From an uncultured Tateyamaria sp. (GTDB taxonomy: Bacteria > Pseudomonadota > Alphaproteobacteria > Rhodobacterales > Rhodobacteraceae), in assembly GCF_947503385.1 (NCBI RefSeq), contig NZ_CANNDO010000003.1, positions 186,001 to 250,000 of the forward strand: a stretch of DNA of 64,000 nucleotides. The letters are read 5' to 3'. This document shows positions 15,342-23,941 of this stretch, in pieces (positions within the stretch are counted from its first letter, which is position 1; each line of letters begins with the position of its first letter). A model generated the notes under the pieces. That model did no database searches and was not told where the DNA came from. It saw only the letters and a list, made by a program, of their open reading frames with translations. The translations under genes were made by a program, and so were the position numbers.

Positions 15342-16430
15342 ATGGCAGATTTGAAACTTACCGGCGTCGGCAAGACGTATGGCGGCACGGTCAACGTGCT
15401 CAAGGACATCAACCTCGACATCGAAAAGGGCGAGTTGATCGTCTTTGTCGGCCCGTCAGGCTGCGGCAAGTCCACGCTCTTGCGGATGATCGCCGGTCTG
15501 GAAAGCATCACGGACGGGTCGCTTGATATTGACGGCACCCTCGTCAACGACGTGCCGCCTGCGCAGCGTGGCATCGCGATGGTGTTCCAGTCCTACGCGC
15601 TGTATCCGCACATGACCGTGCGCGACAACATGACCTTTGCCCTCAAACTGGCCAAGAAGTCGCCCGAAGAGATTGACGCCGCCGTCGACAAGGCCGCGCG
15701 TATCCTGCAACTCGAACCCTATCTTGACCGCCTCCCCAAGGCGCTGTCCGGTGGTCAGCGTCAGCGTGTGGCGATTGGCCGGTCGATCGTGCGGGACCCC
15801 AAAGTGTATCTCTTTGACGAACCGCTTTCCAACCTCGACGCGGCTCTGCGGGTCGCCACCCGGATCGAGATTGCACAGCTCAAGGAATCGATGCCCGACA
15901 GCACGATGATCTATGTGACCCACGATCAGGTGGAGGCGATGACCCTTGCCACGCGTATTGTGGTGCTGGCCAACAAGGGCATCGCGCAGGTCGGCACGCC
16001 GCTGGAACTATACGAGCGGCCCGAAAACGAATTTGTGGCACAGTTCATCGGCTCACCCGCCATGAACCTCCTGCCGGGCGAGATTGTCGGCACCGGCGCA
16101 CAGACGACAGTCAAGATGGCCAGCGGTCTTACGACCGTCTCTGCCGTACCCACAACCGATGCGGATATGGGGATGCAGGTCAATGTCGGCGTGCGTCCCG
16201 AGGATTGCGTCGCAACGGATGGCGATGGCATCTACAAGGGCAAGGTCGATTTCACCGAAGCTCTGGGCGAGGTTACGATCCTCTATTTCGAGGCCGAAGA
16301 GGGCAAGGAACCGGTGCTGGCAAAGATGGCCGGTATTCATCCCGGCCTGCGCGGCCAGACCGTGACCGTGACCGCAGCGCCGGAAAAGGTGCAGCTGTTT
16401 GCGGATGGCCGTTCGCTTTACTACCGCTAG
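15342..16430 (+). CDS. aglK: Alpha-glucoside ABC transporter ATP-binding protein (MalK type)
   Basis: 362 residues. Walker A is GPSGCGKST at residues 37-45, the signature is LSGGQRQR near 134, and Walker B with the D loop is VYLFDEPLSNLD near 155. The switch histidine lies in YVTHDQVEAMT. Residues from about 240 on form the TOBE/regulatory domain of MalK-like ATPases. A strong GGGGAGGGG site precedes the ATG. It is the last gene of the agl operon and ends in a shared CTAG with the convergent ROK regulator. No separate terminator is visible. Confidence 0.93.
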   Translation: MADLKLTGVGKTYGGTVNVLKDINLDIEKGELIVFVGPSGCGKSTLLRMIAGLESITDGSLDIDGTLVNDVPPAQRGIAMVFQSYALYPHMTVRDNMTFALKLAKKSPEEIDAAVDKAARILQLEPYLDRLPKALSGGQRQRVAIGRSIVRDPKVYLFDEPLSNLDAALRVATRIEIAQLKESMPDSTMIYVTHDQVEAMTLATRIVVLANKGIAQVGTPLELYERPENEFVAQFIGSPAMNLLPGEIVGTGAQTTVKMASGLTTVSAVPTTDADMGMQVNVGVRPEDCVATDGDGIYKGKVDFTEALGEVTILYFEAEEGKEPVLAKMAGIHPGLRGQTVTVTAAPEKVQLFADGRSLYYR

Positions 16431-17629
16431 GCCTGTTCAAACAAAGTGGCGGGCCGATCCAGCAGATACTGGTTGATGATCGGCCCCACAGCGGCCCCGA
16501 TGCCGCGCGCATTCCCACCGATCTGACCTTCGGTCATCACTGGCGATATCAGCCCGCGCGTGTCCATGTGGCGCAGCGCCTCTGACGCCGCAGCAACCAG
16601 ACGCGACCGTATGCTCTCTGGCATCCCGCCGTCGATCACCACCGCCTCAAAGTCGATCACAGCGCTTGCCGCCACGCTTGCCGCCGCAAGCGCGTGCGCG
16701 GTTTCTTCGACCCACGGGCCTACGTGGTCCTCCAGATGGGACCAGTCCTGCGGCGTCTCCCACAACTGGCGGGCATCAAGCCCCGCCTCTTCGAGCCGTT
16801 TCTCCAGCGACCGGATGGACGCAAGATCAATAAGGGGTCGCGCCCTGCCCGCGCGGTCCGGCACCATGAGCGACCCAAACGCACCGGCGTTTTGCTGATT
16901 GCCCTCGAACACGGCGTGGTCCAGCACGATGCCACCCCCGATGAATGCCCCGACAAAGAAGTAGACGTAGTCGCGATATTCCCGCCCGATGCCAAATATA
17001 TGTTCCGCCCGGCAGGCCGCCGTTGCGTCGTTGACCATGCGCACGGGCAGGCCGGTCAGGTCTGCCGCCTCACCCACCATGTCCGCGTCTTTCCACGCGG
17101 CGAAATCGTCCTCGGACGCGCCCAGCACCTCGTGCCAGTTCCACAGCTCGAACGGCGCCGCGACGCCGAGGCCGCACAGGCGGCTCGACATATCGTCGGA
17201 CATCGCGCTGGTGAGGTCCTGAAAGCCCATGTTCAAAAAGTCCAGCACCGGCCCCGGACGAGGATAATCATAGGTGCGGCGCAATTGCTGACGCACCTGC
17301 CCCGCAAGGTCCAGCACCACCAGATCCGCGCTGCGTCGGCCCAGCTTGAGGCCCATGGAAAACGCGCCATCGGGGTTCAGTGAAAAAGGCACCGACGGTT
17401 TGCCCACCTTGCCCTTGACCGGGTCGCCGCGCCGCAACAGCCCGTCCTGTTCCAGCTTGCGCAGGATCACGGAGGTCGTCTGCGGGGACAGCCCGGTGCG
17501 CCGCGCCAATTCCCCCCCGGACAGGGCGCCATTGCGCTGCATGATCGACAAAAGCAGCCGTTCATTATAGGCCCGCACGCCCATCTGGTTGATGCCGCCG
17601 GACAGGCTGCGCACGTGATCCAGTGTCAT
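16427..17629 (-). CDS. ROK-family transcriptional regulator (FrcR-like)
   Basis: 400 residues. An N-terminal winged HTH of the MarR/ROK repressor kind (NERLLLSIMQRNGALSGGEL; LARRTGLSPQTTSVILRKLE) occupies about residues 23-75. A ROK sugar-kinase-like domain follows, with VGAFIGGGIVLDHAVFEG near residue 227. The usual ROK zinc motif CxCGxxGC is not evident, so this is likely a sensor and not an active kinase. It is divergent from frcB, as frcR is in rhizobia, with a 35-bp palindrome between them. Its 3' end overlaps aglK by CTAG. Confidence 0.88.
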   Translation of the reverse strand: MTLDHVRSLSGGINQMGVRAYNERLLLSIMQRNGALSGGELARRTGLSPQTTSVILRKLEQDGLLRRGDPVKGKVGKPSVPFSLNPDGAFSMGLKLGRRSADLVVLDLAGQVRQQLRRTYDYPRPGPVLDFLNMGFQDLTSAMSDDMSSRLCGLGVAAPFELWNWHEVLGASEDDFAAWKDADMVGEAADLTGLPVRMVNDATAACRAEHIFGIGREYRDYVYFFVGAFIGGGIVLDHAVFEGNQQNAGAFGSLMVPDRAGRARPLIDLASIRSLEKRLEEAGLDARQLWETPQDWSHLEDHVGPWVEETAHALAAASVAASAVIDFEAVVIDGGMPESIRSRLVAAASEALRHMDTRGLISPVMTEGQIGGNARGIGAAVGPIINQYLLDRPATLFEQA

Positions 17630-17664
17630 TACACCGCCTCCTCACAGTGGCAATTTTTACGCCC

Positions 17665-17699
17665 GTCAATTAATAAATCAAGTTGAATTATTAATTGAC
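17665..17699. promoter_or_regulatory. 35-bp near-perfect palindrome, probable operator of the ROK regulator
   Basis: Left arm GTCAATTAATAA (17665-17676) and right arm TTATTAATTGAC (17688-17699) are exact reverse complements. The inner bases TCAA-G-TTGA (17678-17686) extend the symmetry, leaving one mismatched pair and a central base. It is AT-rich in a GC-rich genome and centred at 17682 in the divergent gap. TTGACA at 17695-17700 resembles a -35 element for frcB, so binding would block that promoter. Confidence 0.85.
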
Positions 17700-17782
17700 A
17701 CGCATCCAGAATCACGTTTCCCTTGGGTTAGCACGCCTGTTCCGGAGGTTCGGAGGGGCTGTTGAATTTTTGGGAGGACACT

Positions 17783-18802
17783 ATGAAGAAATTGTTTCTG
17801 GGCACTGCTGCCGCTCTGACCGTCACCGCTGGCACCGCTTGGGCCGATGGCCATGGCACATCCGCCTGCCTGATTACCAAAACGGACACCAACCCATTTT
17901 TTGTCAAAATGCGCGAAGGTGCCGCCGCCAAAGCCGAAGAACTGGGCATCACCCTGAATTCCTATGCCGGTCAGGTCGACGGCGACAACGAGGCGCAGGT
18001 GGCCGCGATCGAAACCTGCATCGCGAACGGTGCGTCGGGCATCCTGCTGACCGCCTCGGACACGGCGGCCATTGTCCCGTCCGTTGAACAGGCGCGCGAG
18101 GCGGGCCTGCTGGTCATTGCCCTCGACACGCCACTGGAGCCGATTGACGCGGCGGATGCGACATTTGCCACCGATAACTTCCTTGCCGGTGAACTGATCG
18201 GCCAGTGGGCTGCCGCCACGCTGGGCGACGCCGCAGCCGACGCCAAAATCGCGATGCTGGATCTGGCGATCAGTCAGCCCACCGTGGGCGTGCTGCGCGA
18301 TCAGGGGTTCCTCACCGGCTTTGGCATTGACGTCAAAGACGTGAGCCGCTGGGGCGACGAAGACGACCCACGCATCATCTGCAACGAGGTGACGGCCGGC
18401 AACGAAGAAGGCGGTCGCACGGCGATGGAAAACTGCCTCGCCCGCGACCCCGAGATCAACGTGGTCTACACGATCAACGAACCTGCCGCCGCGGGTGCCT
18501 ATGAGGCGCTGGCCGCCATTGGTCGCGAAAACGACGTGCTGATCGTGTCTGTCGACGGCGGCTGCCCCGGCGTGCAGAACGTGGCCGATGGCGTGATCGG
18601 CGCCACATCGCAGCAATACCCGCTGCTGATGGCGTCGCTCGGCATCGAGGCGATTGCACAATTCGCCAAAGATGGCACCCTGCCCGCCAACACCGAAGGC
18701 AAGGATTTCCTCGACACAGGCGTGTCGCTGGTGACCGACAAGCCTGCGGATGGCGTGGACAGCATCGACGTGGCCGAAGGCACCGACCGCTGCTGGGGCT
18801 GA
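17783..18802 (+). CDS. frcB: Fructose-type sugar ABC transporter substrate-binding protein
   Basis: 339 residues with a signal peptide ([21 protein letters not shown]) and a ribose/fructose family binding fold. [20 protein letters not shown] around residue 33 is typical of this class, as are [10 protein letters not shown] and VSVDGGCPG. It captures fructose, mannose or ribose for FrcCA. The ATG at 17783 has a GGGAGGA site. It is the first gene of the operon, divergent from the ROK regulator, and is followed by a strong hairpin. Confidence 0.92.
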   Translation: MKKLFLGTAAALTVTAGTAWADGHGTSACLITKTDTNPFFVKMREGAAAKAEELGITLNSYAGQVDGDNEAQVAAIETCIANGASGILLTASDTAAIVPSVEQAREAGLLVIALDTPLEPIDAADATFATDNFLAGELIGQWAAATLGDAAADAKIAMLDLAISQPTVGVLRDQGFLTGFGIDVKDVSRWGDEDDPRIICNEVTAGNEEGGRTAMENCLARDPEINVVYTINEPAAAGAYEALAAIGRENDVLIVSVDGGCPGVQNVADGVIGATSQQYPLLMASLGIEAIAQFAKDGTLPANTEGKDFLDTGVSLVTDKPADGVDSIDVAEGTDRCWG

Positions 18803-18820
18803 TCGCCTGACATCTGATAC

Positions 18821-18852
18821 CGGGGCGGGCTGCAGCAGTGCGGCCCGCCCCG
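18821..18852 (+). promoter_or_regulatory. GC-rich mRNA hairpin between frcB and frcC
   Basis: CGGGGCGGGC (18821-18830) pairs perfectly with GCCCGCCCCG (18843-18852) across a 12-nt loop. No T run follows. The position after the binding-protein gene matches the aglE-aglF hairpin. Confidence 0.65.
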
Positions 18853-18876
18853 ACATTCAAAACCGGGGGGCAGGAC

Positions 18877-19947
18877 ATGGCAGACACACAGGACTATGAA
18901 AACGTCGTCAAAGCGTCCGCAGCCGAAGAGGTTGCGCATTTCGACGACGACCACAAAGGGCTGCTGGGCAAGGTTCAACACGCCCTGCATGTGAACCCGG
19001 CGCTGGTGCCGCTAATCATTCTTGTCGTGGCCATTTCGCTGTTTGGCCTGCTGATCGGGCAACGCTTTTTCTCGGCTGGGACGCTGACGCTGATCCTGCA
19101 ACAGGTGCAGATCGTGGGCGTGCTGGCCGCGGCGCAGACCCTTGTCATCCTGACGGCGGGGATCGACCTGTCGGTGGGCGCCATCGCCGTGCTTTGCACC
19201 GTTATCATGGGGCAATTCACCTTTCGCTACGGCTTGCCCGCCGAATTAAGCCTGATCATCGGCATCGGCTTTGGCGCGGCCATTGGCGCAATCAGCGGAT
19301 TTCTGGTCAGCCGCGTAAAAATCCCGCCCTTCATCGTGACGCTGGGCATGTGGCAGATCGTGCTGGCCTCGACCTATCTGTTTTCGCGCAACGAAACGCT
19401 GCGCTCCAGCCAGTTGCGCGAGGAAGCGCCAACACTTCTGTTTCTTGGCAACAAGATTTCCATCGGCGGGGCGAATTTCACCTATGGCGTGATCCTGATG
19501 ATCCTGATCGTCATTGGTCTGGCTTATGCGCTGCGCTCGACCGCGTGGGGACGCCATGTCTACGCTGTAGGCGATGACCCGGAAGCGGCGGAACTGGCCG
19601 GTGTGAACGTCCACCGCACGCTGATGTCCGTCTATATCCTGACCGGCCTGATCTGCGCCGTGGCGGGCTGGGTGATGATCGGACGGTTCAGTTCCGTCAC
19701 GCCGTCCGCGTCTACCGGGGTTATTGGCAACATTCAGGCCATCACGGCGGTGGTGATCGGCGGCATCTCTTTGTTTGGCGGGCGTGGTTCGATCTTTGGC
19801 GCCTTTTTTGGCGCGCTGATCGTCGGCGTGTTCGAGATGGGTCTGCGGATGCAGGGTGCCGACCCGCAATGGACCTTCATGCTGATCGGCATGTTGATCA
19901 TCGCCGCCGTGGCGGTCGACCAATGGATTAGAAAGGTCTCGGCATGA
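18877..19947 (+). CDS. frcC: Fructose-type sugar ABC transporter permease
   Basis: 356 residues, a ribose-type (RbsC-like) permease with about eight to ten membrane helices after a 50-residue cytoplasmic N-terminus. Family segments TLVILTAGIDLSVGAI (about residues 87-102) and AVGDDPEAAELAGVNV (about 232-247) are present. The ATG at 18877 follows GGGGGGCAGGAC. It overlaps the ATPase gene by ATGA at 19944-19947. It forms the membrane channel of the FrcBCA importer. Confidence 0.92.
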   Translation: MADTQDYENVVKASAAEEVAHFDDDHKGLLGKVQHALHVNPALVPLIILVVAISLFGLLIGQRFFSAGTLTLILQQVQIVGVLAAAQTLVILTAGIDLSVGAIAVLCTVIMGQFTFRYGLPAELSLIIGIGFGAAIGAISGFLVSRVKIPPFIVTLGMWQIVLASTYLFSRNETLRSSQLREEAPTLLFLGNKISIGGANFTYGVILMILIVIGLAYALRSTAWGRHVYAVGDDPEAAELAGVNVHRTLMSVYILTGLICAVAGWVMIGRFSSVTPSASTGVIGNIQAITAVVIGGISLFGGRGSIFGAFFGALIVGVFEMGLRMQGADPQWTFMLIGMLIIAAVAVDQWIRKVSA

Positions 19948-20711
19948 AACCCATTTTGCACGCCACAAATCTGGTCAAACGTTATGGCAAGGTCACGGCC
20001 CTCGATCACTGCGACTTTGAACTGTATCCCGGCGAAATCCTCGCTGTCATCGGCGACAACGGTGCGGGCAAATCCTCGTTGATCAAGGCGCTGTCGGGTG
20101 CTGTGATCCCCGATCAGGGCGAAGTTTTCCTTGATGGCCAGCAGGTGCATTTCCGCACCCCCATCGACGCGCGCGAAGCGGGGATCGAAACCGTCTACCA
20201 AACGCTGGCCATGTCCCCTGCCCTGTCGATTGCCGACAACATGTTCATGGGCCGCGAGTTGAAAAAACCGGGGCTGATGGGCAAGGTCTTTCACCAACTG
20301 GACCGGCGCAAAATGGAGGCGTTCGCCCGCGAAAAGCTCAGCGAACTTGGCCTGATGACGATCCAGAACATCAATCAGGCTGTTGAAACCCTGTCCGGTG
20401 GCCAGCGGCAGGGTGTCGCTGTGGCCCGTGCGGCGGCCTTTGGCTCCAAGGTCATCATTCTGGATGAACCAACGGCCGCACTGGGCGTCAAGGAAAGCCG
20501 CCGGGTGCTGGAACTGATTCAGGACGTCAAATCGCGCGGCATCCCGATCATCCTGATCAGCCACAACATGCCCCACGTGTTCGAAGTGGCCGACCGCATC
20601 CACGTGCACCGGCTGGGCAAACGTCTGTGTGTCATTGATCCGTCCGAGCATTCGATGTCGGACGCGGTGGCCTACATGACCGGCGCGGCGGAGCCGGACC
20701 TTGCCGCCTGA
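19944..20711 (+). CDS. frcA: Fructose-type sugar ABC transporter ATP-binding protein
   Basis: 255 residues, a single nucleotide-binding domain, half the length of the double-domain RbsA type, as in FrcA. Walker A is GDNGAGKSS at residues 37-45, the signature is LSGGQRQGV near 150, and Walker B is VIILDEPTAALG. The Q-loop region reads ETVYQTLAMSPALS. Start and upstream frcC stop overlap by ATGA; its own 3' end overlaps frcK by 11 bases. Confidence 0.93.
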   Translation: MKPILHATNLVKRYGKVTALDHCDFELYPGEILAVIGDNGAGKSSLIKALSGAVIPDQGEVFLDGQQVHFRTPIDAREAGIETVYQTLAMSPALSIADNMFMGRELKKPGLMGKVFHQLDRRKMEAFAREKLSELGLMTIQNINQAVETLSGGQRQGVAVARAAAFGSKVIILDEPTAALGVKESRRVLELIQDVKSRGIPIILISHNMPHVFEVADRIHVHRLGKRLCVIDPSEHSMSDAVAYMTGAAEPDLAA

Positions 20712-21330
20712 CGTCACCCTTGCGGATGTGGTGACGCGCATCACCGCGCTTTCTCCCACACCGCACCGCAGACTCATCGCCGTTGCTGGTCCGCCTGCCA
20801 GTGGCAAATCAACCTTCGCCTCTGCGCTCGCCGCTGCGCTGCGGATGGCCGGGGAAGAGACGGCGGTGGTGCCTATGGACGGCTTTCACCTCGACGACCG
20901 GCTGCTGGAAACGGACGGCACCAAAAACCGCAAGGGCGCGCCTCATACCTTTGACGCCCCAGGCTTTGTCCGGCTTGTGACAGCCCTGCAATCGCCGGAC
21001 GCGGTGATTTTCCCGGTCTTTGACCGGGAACGGGAAATTGCCATCGCAGGGGCCGGGCGCGTGCCGGCATCCTGCCGGACGGTTCTGGTCGAAGGGAACT
21101 ACCTGCTGTTGAAGACACCGCCTTGGTGTGACCTGCATGACCGCTGGTCCCTGTCCATCGCGCTGCACCCCCCCAAGCAAGAGATTGTCGCCAGATTGCG
21201 CGACCGGTGGGCACAGCACGGAAAACCCGATCCGATGGCTTGGATCGAAAGCAATGATGTGCCAAATGCCGCAACCGTGCTGACGGGTTCGACCGCAGCC
21301 GATATTACCCTCACGGAGGCCCCGACATGA
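20701..21330 (+). CDS. frcK: P-loop kinase of the frc operon (FrcK-like, uridine/pantothenate kinase fold)
   Basis: 209 residues. Walker A is GPPASGKST at residues 30-38, MDGFHLDD near 59 is the characteristic PanK/uridine-kinase motif, and VLVEGNYLLL near 129 matches the family. It corresponds to the frcK gene that ends the rhizobial frcBCAK operon; a sugar or nucleoside may be its substrate and its exact role is unsettled. The frame starts with TTG at 20701, inside frcA; GTG codons about ten residues later are alternatives. It overlaps the PfkB kinase gene by ATGA. Confidence 0.85.
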   Translation: MPPDVTLADVVTRITALSPTPHRRLIAVAGPPASGKSTFASALAAALRMAGEETAVVPMDGFHLDDRLLETDGTKNRKGAPHTFDAPGFVRLVTALQSPDAVIFPVFDREREIAIAGAGRVPASCRTVLVEGNYLLLKTPPWCDLHDRWSLSIALHPPKQEIVARLRDRWAQHGKPDPMAWIESNDVPNAATVLTGSTAADITLTEAPT

Positions 21331-22250
21331 TCCTGTGCGCTGGCGAAGCCTTGATCGACATGATCCCCAACGACGACGGTGCCTATGTGCCCCATGTGGG
21401 CGGCGCGGTGCTGAACACCGCCGTGGCGCTGGGGAGGCTGGGTGCGCCTTCGGGCCTCGTGACGGGCCTGTCCTCGGACCCGTTTGGCCAGATGATTGCC
21501 GACCACCTGCACGCAAGCCATGTGGACACATCCCATTCGGTCCGCTCGGGCCGGAACACCACGCTGGCCTTTGTTCATCTGGATCAGGGCAACGCCACCT
21601 ACACCTTCTACGACGAGGAAACGGCGACCAGCGCGATCCAACCCGCCGACCTGCCTGCCGTGCCTATGGGCACCGAGGCGGTGTTCTTTGGCGGCATTTC
21701 TCTGTGCAACCCACCCGTGGCCGACAGCCTGATCAACATGGCCATTGGCATTCCCGCAAGCACGCTGGTGATGGCCGATCCGAACATCCGCCCCGGCTTT
21801 GCCCGCGACCAGACGGCCTATCGCGACCGGCTGACCCGACTGCTGGGCCGGGTCGACATCGCCAAATTGTCCGACGATGACATCAGCTGGCTGATCCCCG
21901 ACGGTGATCTGACGGCCAAGGCGCACGCCCTGCTCGACATGGGTCCCAAGATGCTGCTGCTGACCGAAGGGGGCGACGGCGCCACGGCCTACCTGCGTGG
22001 CGGCACCTCTGTGCGCGTGGCCGCCCAAAAGGTGAGCGTGGTCGATACGGTGGGCGCGGGCGACACGTTCAACGCAGGTTGCCTCATTGCCCTGCGCCAA
22101 GCGGGCGCGCTGACGCCAGCCGCCCTGTTGAACCTCGACGCTGCGGCGCTGACCGACATGCTGGCCTATGCTGCCCGCGTCGCTTCTGTCACCGTGTCCC
22201 GCGCCGGGGCCAATCCGCCATGGGCGCACGAGTTGGAGAACGGCACATGA
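21327..22250 (+). CDS. PfkB-family carbohydrate kinase (probable fructokinase)
   Basis: 307 residues of the ribokinase/PfkB fold. The N-terminal GEALIDMIP and GGAVLNTAVALGRLG segments (residues 6-40) are signature 1, and DTVGAGDTFNAGCL is signature 2 with catalytic base Asp246. It is expected to phosphorylate a ketose, most likely fructose, at the expense of ATP. It overlaps both neighbours by ATGA. Its place after the frc transporter and before a mannose/lyxose isomerase supports fructose as substrate (inference). Confidence 0.9.
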   Translation: MILCAGEALIDMIPNDDGAYVPHVGGAVLNTAVALGRLGAPSGLVTGLSSDPFGQMIADHLHASHVDTSHSVRSGRNTTLAFVHLDQGNATYTFYDEETATSAIQPADLPAVPMGTEAVFFGGISLCNPPVADSLINMAIGIPASTLVMADPNIRPGFARDQTAYRDRLTRLLGRVDIAKLSDDDISWLIPDGDLTAKAHALLDMGPKMLLLTEGGDGATAYLRGGTSVRVAAQKVSVVDTVGAGDTFNAGCLIALRQAGALTPAALLNLDAAALTDMLAYAARVASVTVSRAGANPPWAHELENGT

Positions 22251-22918
22251 AACGATCCCGCGTAAATGACATCCTCGCCGACGGTGCGGCCTTTTTTGCC
22301 AAACACGGCTGGTCCCTGCCGCCCTTCGCAGGGTGGAGCCCGGACGACATGCGGTCCGAAAAAGCCGCCCAGATCCGCGACCGCCGCCTTGGCTGGGACA
22401 TTACCGATTACGGCGAGGGTCGGTTTGACGAGATGGGCCTGTTTCTGTTCACCTTGCGCAACGGCGATCTCAGCGAGATGGGCCAGCAGGGCGCAATGCT
22501 TTACGCGGAAAAGCTGATGATCTCGCGGCAGGATCAACTGTCACCCATGCATCGCCACGTCCTCAAGACAGAGGATATCATCAACCGCGGCGGTGCCACG
22601 CTGGTGCTGGAACTGTTCACCTGCGACGACCACGGCGGGATCGATCGCAAGGCGGATGTGCATGTGCGGACCGATGGCGTGCCTGTGACTCTGCCCGCTG
22701 GCGGGCACCTCAAACTGCCTGTGGGGGCCTCTGTCACACTGACCCCGACCACATGGCACGCCTTTTGGGGTGAGGGCGGCGATTGCCTGATCCACGAGGT
22801 TTCGACGGTCAATGATGACCTCACCGACAATATCTTTGCCGAACCGATCGGGCGGTTCTCGAACATCGAAGAGGACGTGGCGCCGACCCACCTGCTGGTC
22901 AGCGATTACAACACCTGA
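22247..22918 (+). CDS. D-lyxose/D-mannose ketol-isomerase (cupin fold)
   Basis: 223 residues. The metal site of the D-lyxose isomerase cupin family is visible: His102 and His104 (MHRHVLKTED), Glu109 and His171 (TTWHAFW). The enzymes interconvert D-lyxose with D-xylulose and D-mannose with D-fructose, using Mn2+. The ATG overlaps the kinase stop codon (ATGA). In this operon it would feed mannose imported by FrcBCA into fructose, then fructose 6-phosphate through the PfkB kinase. It is the last gene of the unit, and the convergent lysR ends 39 bases on. Confidence 0.87.
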   Translation: MKRSRVNDILADGAAFFAKHGWSLPPFAGWSPDDMRSEKAAQIRDRRLGWDITDYGEGRFDEMGLFLFTLRNGDLSEMGQQGAMLYAEKLMISRQDQLSPMHRHVLKTEDIINRGGATLVLELFTCDDHGGIDRKADVHVRTDGVPVTLPAGGHLKLPVGASVTLTPTTWHAFWGEGGDCLIHEVSTVNDDLTDNIFAEPIGRFSNIEEDVAPTHLLVSDYNT

Positions 22919-22957
22919 CACGCCGGTGCAAAATGGGCGAAAGCCGCAGCGGCGCGC

Positions 22958-23845
22958 TTAGCTGATGTGCCGCCGCAGGGCATCTATGACGGCCCGCACC
23001 TTGGTCGGCAGATAGGCACGGCTGGGGTACAGCAACCATGCAGCGGTGTCGAAAGTGGTGGCGCTCACCGCGTAGGTCGGAAACAGGTCCAGCAGACGGT
23101 CATCCGCAATGTCCGCGTCAATCAGCCAATCCGCCAGCAAGGCAGGCCCCAGCCCCGCAAGTACCGCCGCGCGCAGCGCCAGCGCGTTGGAAATCAGCAC
23201 CGGGCCTGCAACCGGCACCGTCACCGCGCGCGGCCCCCGAAAATGCCAATCGGTGCGGTACTCCGGCAGGGTCAGACGCAGCACCTCGTGGTCCACCAAT
23301 GCTTCGGGCCGGTCGGGCGCGCCATGCGCGGCCACGTAATCCGGTGACGCCACGACCCGGTAGCGGGTTGACCGCAGCCGCGTGCTGATCAAATCGCCCT
23401 TGGGCGCGGGCGCCAACCGGATCGCCAGATCCACCTGCCCCGCCACCAGATCCACGTTCTGATCGCTCAGGATCAGTTCCAGCGCGATGTCCGGCAACTC
23501 AGCCCGCAACGCGCCAAGCACAGGCACCAAAACGTCATGGCCAAAGGCCACCGAAGCCGTCAGCCGCACGCGCCCTTTGGGCACGGTGCCAATTTCTGCC
23601 GCCGCATCACGCGCAAGGTCCAGATCATCCAGCAAAGGACCAAGGCGGGCCAGATAGACTGCCCCCGCCTCGGTCAGACGCAACTGCCGTGTGGATCGCT
23701 GGAACAGGCGCAGCCCCAACTGCGCCTCGATCCCTGCCACCGTGCGGCTGACCGATGACGGATCCATGGCCATCACCCGTGCCACCGCGGCAAAGCTGCC
23801 ATGCTGCGCAACCAACTGCACGATCCTGAGGGCATCCGTATCCAT
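22958..23845 (-). CDS. LysR-family transcriptional regulator
   Basis: 295 residues. The N-terminal LysR helix-turn-helix (GSFAAVARVMAMDPSSVSRT; about residues 16-35) and the RLFQRSTRQLRLTEAG segment are followed by a periplasmic-binding-like effector domain of the CrgA/AaeR type. Start is the ATG at 23845. It is divergent from the yceI-SDR pair, with a TTTGCA-N9-TGCAAA dyad between them, so it most likely regulates those two genes and itself. The inducer is unknown. Confidence 0.93.
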   Translation of the reverse strand: MDTDALRIVQLVAQHGSFAAVARVMAMDPSSVSRTVAGIEAQLGLRLFQRSTRQLRLTEAGAVYLARLGPLLDDLDLARDAAAEIGTVPKGRVRLTASVAFGHDVLVPVLGALRAELPDIALELILSDQNVDLVAGQVDLAIRLAPAPKGDLISTRLRSTRYRVVASPDYVAAHGAPDRPEALVDHEVLRLTLPEYRTDWHFRGPRAVTVPVAGPVLISNALALRAAVLAGLGPALLADWLIDADIADDRLLDLFPTYAVSATTFDTAAWLLYPSRAYLPTKVRAVIDALRRHIS

Positions 23846-23855
23846 TCATGCCAAA

Positions 23856-23876
23856 TTTGCACGATTATCCTGCAAA
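23856..23876. promoter_or_regulatory. LysR-type binding site
   Basis: TTTGCA (23856-23861) and TGCAAA (23871-23876) form a perfect inverted repeat with a 9-base spacer, containing the T-N11-A form expected of LysR boxes. It sits 10 bases upstream of the lysR start codon and 65 bases upstream of yceI. Confidence 0.7.
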
Positions 23877-23941
23877 GCGAAGTCTTTTTTGCGCACATCG
23901 CACGGCGTAGCTCTGTCAACACACCAAACCGGAGACATGAT

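Noticed and set aside
13343..15574. A 743-residue open frame antisense to aglG and aglA
   Set aside because: It lies opposite intact genes with all GH13 catalytic residues. Long antisense frames are common in high-GC DNA, and its translation is rich in Arg, His, Gln and Val without domain-like pattern.
16427..17629. ROK protein as a glucokinase or fructokinase
   Set aside because: It has an N-terminal DNA-binding domain and no evident ROK zinc-finger motif, and is divergent from the frc genes; a regulator fits better.
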